Origin: Didymodactylos carnosus | Lineage: Eukaryota > Rotifera > Eurotatoria > Philodinida > Philodinidae | Assembly (NCBI GenBank): GCA_905250885.1 | Contig: CAJNOQ010003073.1 | Location: forward strand, 1-21,526 | Length of the DNA: 21,526 nucleotides | Direction: 5' to 3' | Part shown: one piece after another, positions 18,147 through 21,526 of the stretch | Position numbering within the stretch: the stretch's first letter is position 1 | Layout of the letters: every line of letters begins with the position of its first letter | Notes under the pieces: model-generated | What the model saw: only the letters and a program-made list of their open reading frames with translations | Told to the model about the DNA's origin: nothing | Databases searched by the model: none | Position numbers and translations under genes: made by a program

Positions 18147-18394
18147 AAATTTAGTTATTAGTGTTATCTGCGGTTGGTGCACCTCATCAATCTCTTTTGA
18201 GAAAATCGCGCCATTCTCGAAAATGCTAGATTTTTGACGCTGTGAAGTGGGTTCGATCGGTCAGACACTTGTCAACACGTTACAACAAATGGCAAATCTC
18301 CACTGTCCACCGTTCTTGCGGAGACTAAGGTTTTTGCTAGAACCCCGATCGTGGCTATTCTGACTCGTGAAGTTCGAAATAAGTCGAAACAAGA

Positions 18395-18512
18395 GTTATC
18401 GACAGGTTTGCCAGAACTGGTGACTCATGGGGGACGGAACAAAGGATCACCATGACGATTTCTTTGTTCCGTCCCCCTTGAGTCACCAGTTCTGGCAACC
18501 TTGGTTATCGAC
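18395..18512. mobile_element. 100-bp MITE with 9-bp target duplication
   Basis: GTTATCGAC occurs at 18395-18403 and again at 18504-18512, exactly flanking a 100-bp insert (18404-18503). The insert has 41-bp inverted arms (18404-18444 / 18462-18502) with three mismatches and a 17-bp spacer, containing GCCAGAACTGGTGACTCA and GGGGGACGGAACAAAG. A 9-bp duplication suits Mutator-like or related transposases, while hAT elements usually give 8. The mobilising enzyme is not in the window. Confidence 0.88.
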
Positions 18513-19048
18513 CGTGCTTATCATCGCGGCAATATTTGTTTCCCTCCCCAAAGTAAAATAACATCAGACGATCAGTGTTATCAATAATCAACATTTCCAG
18601 GACGCTGAATGAGTCACGATTGAAAATTATTAATGTAATTTTAGTTTGCGAAGTTGGCACAATACGAACTAAATTTATAGTGAGTACTCTCTATTAATTT
18701 ACTCCATCAAGTATGGAGAGAGCAAGATATGAACATTTGCTGGAAATATATGACATTTGTCTTTGTTTATTTTATTCTTTAAACAGCGAAAAACAATAAA
18801 TGTTTTCTTATAGTCTAAATACTATCAGAGTAGAATAAACTGTAAAAGCAAAGTAGAGTACTATGGGGGAAAAGAGACACCTTTTCGATCCTTTATAATA
18901 ATCTTTTGACACGTAGCGTCAATCGTCTTTCAAGAAATCAAATCAATTAGAAAAAAAACTGAAGTTTCTGTATTTATAAGAAATTTATTAGAAAATGAAA
19001 TGCTGTGTAATAGTGGAATACAGGAATTTTAGTCGCTTTGACGAAAAA
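18513..19048. other. No gene recognised
   Basis: AT-rich sequence without a meaningful open frame. The last ~20 bases (TTTTAGTCGCTTTGACGAAAAA) resemble the end of a satellite unit, so the tandem array may begin with a truncated copy. Confidence 0.4.
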
Positions 19049-19582
19049 GTGACTGACAGTTCGAGTAGCATAGCGGCGATCTATGGAAAACCTAGTATTT
19101 GATTCACACCAGCCGCTAGCAGGCTTCGTTAAGGTTCCTATTAACGCATATAGTAGAGTTGTTCAAGACGCATCGAACAGTATATGAATAATTAGGGACC
19201 ACCTTTAGTTTCATGGAGAAAAGTGACTGATATTTTGCGGCATAGGAACTTTTGCTGGCAGCAGCCGACGGGAAAACCTAGTATTTGATTCACAACAACC
19301 GCCGTCAGGTTTCGTAAAGGTTCCTATTAACGCCTATGGTAGAGCTATTCAAGACGCATCGAGTGGTGTACGAATGATAAGGGGTCATCTTTAGTTTCAT
19401 GAAGAAAAGTGACTGACAATTCAAGTAGCATGAGGGCGGTATATGGACTAATCTAGTATTGAGTCACAACGACCGCTGTCAGGCTTCGTTAAAGTTCCTA
19501 TTAACACATCTTGCAGAGCCTTCCAAGATACACCGAACGGTGTATGAATGATTAGGGATCACGCTTGGTTTCACCGAGAGAA
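19049..19582 (+). repeat. Tandem satellite, three units of 174, 186 and 174 bp
   Basis: Units start with GTGACTGA at 19049, 19223 and 19409. Each contains CCTAGTATTTGATTCACA or a close variant, then GGTTCCTATTAACGC, AAGACGCATCGA, and TTTAGTTTCATGGAGAAAA at the end. A fourth unit begins at 19583 (GTGATCGAC) but stops after about 8 bases at the hairpin. The middle unit has about 12 extra bases. There is no coding frame across the units. Confidence 0.92.
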
Positions 19583-19589
19583 GTGATCG

Positions 19590-19650
19590 ACGGTAAAATT
19601 AAATTTCTACTAGACTCTAGTAGAAATTTTGAGAAATTTAATTTTACCGT
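19590..19650. repeat. 61-bp foldback ending the satellite array
   Basis: ACGGTAAAATTAAATTTC at 19590-19607 pairs exactly with 19633-19650. Inside it, CTACTAG (19607-19613) pairs with CTAGTAG (19617-19623), and AAATTT blocks allow a second register. It sits exactly where the fourth satellite unit should continue. Confidence 0.9.
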
Positions 19651-20541
19651 AATACTGATAGTGTGACGGGTGTGTTTCTCTGTGAGCAGATTTGATCGTA
19701 TACGTCCAATAGGAATTGTTCGATAAAGTCGAAAGCACCGAATAAGATAACTTTGATGAGTTCTGGATACATGGGGGCAATAAAAGAATAATAATTTAGT
19801 GGGGCGATTTCAAGTTTTATGCAGACTACTCCTTTTTGCCGCCACTAGTAAAATAAACAAGAAACCACCCAATTGCGACGTAGCCGCGTTGCTGGATGCA
19901 TAGTGCGAGAAATTGTTCTTTAATTTTCGCTAATGAACAAAGACCACGAAAAGCATTCTTTCGAACAAGTTTCGGAACACATACTCGCTGCAGTACAGTT
20001 ACCAGTAAGAACTTCTGTTACTGCTTTGAAAGGAAACGTTTCTCACAAATGGTATGGACGTAACACATCGTTTGGTTCAGGCAAAGATGTTCTTAAAGAA
20101 AACTGACTATTCAGTTTTGGAAAACCATGGATAATATAAAAGAGAGTCATTCTTTTAACAGTCGTCAAATGTTTAAAGTGGTATCACAAACTAGTTAAAT
20201 GATAATAATTATAGCGGGGAAAAATAATGAACTGAAGAAATAAAAGAACAAGAAAAGACAATCAACTAGAAAACTGTATATATACGAGAATAATTTAAAC
20301 AAGCAGCATTGCAGAGCGTCCCATAGAAAACTGTTACTTCGAAATAGAAGTAATGAGATTGATCCAGTTGCCAACGTTATTAGTTGAATGTAATCAAATA
20401 AATTTGAATATCGGAATGCCGAAGGTACCAACGAATGTCAATTTCACGTGGCAAACATTTGACCGTTACTATTTGGCTGTGTACATTGTCATGACTTCGA
20501 CCCCCAACGTTATAATTTACTTATAGCGATCAAAATAAATC
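19651..20541. other. Intergenic; one short ATG frame at 19933-20106
   Basis: A 57-residue ATG frame at 19933-20106 (MNKDHEKHSFEQVSEHILA..., later SHKWYGRNTSFGSGKDV) has balanced composition and might be a genuine short exon or gene, but I recognise no family. The longer minus-strand frame at 20195-20431 is Phe/Ser-rich low-complexity and not credible. Confidence 0.3.
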
Positions 20542-21526
20542 AGTGATTCTGGTGTTTATTGTACCATTCTTTTTCAAAAAATGATCCCAAAAAACAGTAA
20601 ATGGTTGTAAGTTACTTAATAGTGTCATTAGCGGATAGAGGATACTTCAAAGTGTAAGACCAATTGGTTTTTCAAACTACCAGTTTTTTCTTTTTTTGGA
20701 TTTAGAGACCGAAAGGTTTATGGAAAGTCATTAACTCTTTGTACACCAGACACTCTAATTAGCCTATGATTATTAACTCAAAGATGATAAAAGCTAGAGA
20801 CCAGCGGTTTTCACCGATGAGAAGAGGACAGTTTAGCCTATGTTTTCATAAGCAAAACAGTTTTCCGAAAGCATTCGGAAGATCGGTTTTCTAGGGGATC
20901 TTTTGAAAGCAAGTCCGGATCTTCAGAAACTGAGATACCAATCTATCAGTTTTTTTCCATAGGTAAATAGTCCACTGTGCCCTCTCGAAAATGAAAACTA
21001 AGCGAACTCTTAATTTTTCTTGCTTTGGGTGTGGCATCGGATTTCCTGAGAGCTCCTGGATCGATATCTTCTTAGGTGTGGTAATTCTGAAAACGAACGG
21101 AAACATAGGTAATCGACCACGCTGAATCTCGTGGCAACATTTATTTTTCAATTAAGTTTCAAAAACCTTGTGAAAACCTATATTAGGTGAAATAACCCAT
21201 TTTTACCTATGTTTGAGTAAAATTAAAGAATTCATAACCCAGTCAAGATCCACCCAAATTATGTCAGAATAACAAGATGTACTCTATTTTACCTGCTCAA
21301 TACTATGCAGTTCAATATAAGCTTTACAAATCAACAGAAAATACCTTGGTTTTTGAGAAGGTTTTCTAGAAATTCTCCAAAGTACAAGAATGTTTTTTAC
21401 TATTCTTAAGTAGAAAAACATATAGAGCGGGTAAAATAGAGTACATCTTGTTATTCTGACATAATTTTATTCCCAGTCAAGACCGTTGGGTGGATCTTGA
21501 CTGGGTTATGAATTCTTTAATTTTAC
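20542..21526. mobile_element. Repeat family copy 3, turning into its own mirror image at the window end
   Basis: From AGTGATTCTGG at 20542 to 21298 it follows copy 2 (4427-5175) with scattered differences of around 8% in the compared 260 bp. From 21299 it reads as the reverse complement of copy 2 bases 5301 back to 5176. From 21425 it is the reverse complement of its own 21217-21298, with an extra 20 bp (TTATTCCCAGTCAAGACCGT) near 21471. The right terminal repeat of copy 2 is absent. The element is cut by the window edge. Confidence 0.9.

Noticed and set aside
18245-18265. GGTTCGATC resembling a tRNA B box
   Set aside because: No A box, cloverleaf or acceptor stem can be drawn around it.
19049-19582. 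Direct repeats considered as a CRISPR array
   Set aside because: The units are 174-186 bp and diverge along their whole length, with no short identical repeats and unique spacers. This is satellite DNA.

Overview
The window is AT-rich nuclear DNA from an animal. A bdelloid rotifer (Adineta/Rotaria type) is my best guess, as inference only. The support is a RING + TRAF-zinc-finger + coiled-coil protein ending in a beta-rich domain of a kind I associate with bdelloids, a 58-bp GT-AG intron, degraded Penelope-like reverse transcriptase (RT) fragments, and a high density of short inverted-repeat elements. There is no bacterial operon structure, CRISPR array, rRNA or recognisable tRNA.

Only two well-supported genes are visible. 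(1) A RING/TRAF-type ubiquitin-ligase-like gene on + (8443-9761) with one 58-bp intron. It is broken by an in-frame TAA in the RING and by a 10-bp tandem duplication that shifts the frame. (2) An intact intronless gene on - (16582-17499) for a 305-residue secreted cysteine-rich protein with GCC2/GCC3-type repeats.

The rest is mostly repeat-derived. 1-175 is a foldback plus a piece of a repeat family (copy 1). 1795-3400 holds two pieces of Penelope-like RT in opposite orientations, one ending in a perfect 39-bp-arm hairpin. 3411-3680 is a foldback element. 4426-5490 is a complete 1.07-kb non-autonomous element with ~180-bp terminal inverted repeats (copy 2). 7241-8400 is a TA-flanked 1.16-kb element with ~250-bp inverted termini whose right end lies 42 bp before the RING/TRAF start codon. 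11542-12191 is another TA-flanked element. 14861-18146 is bounded by ~180-bp inverted repeats and contains the GCC2/GCC3 gene. 18404-18503 is a 100-bp element with a 9-bp target duplication. 19049-19582 is three tandem units of 174-186 bp. 20542-21526 is copy 3 of the repeat family, which runs into a mirror image of itself at the window edge.

The genes do not form a visible pathway. What unifies the window is inverted duplication at many scales, from 9-bp hairpins to a 3.3-kb unit, and several repeat units end exactly at a foldback. That fits repeated snap-back or template-switch repair in an accessory, possibly subtelomeric, region (inference). I did not find a convincing new multi-gene system.
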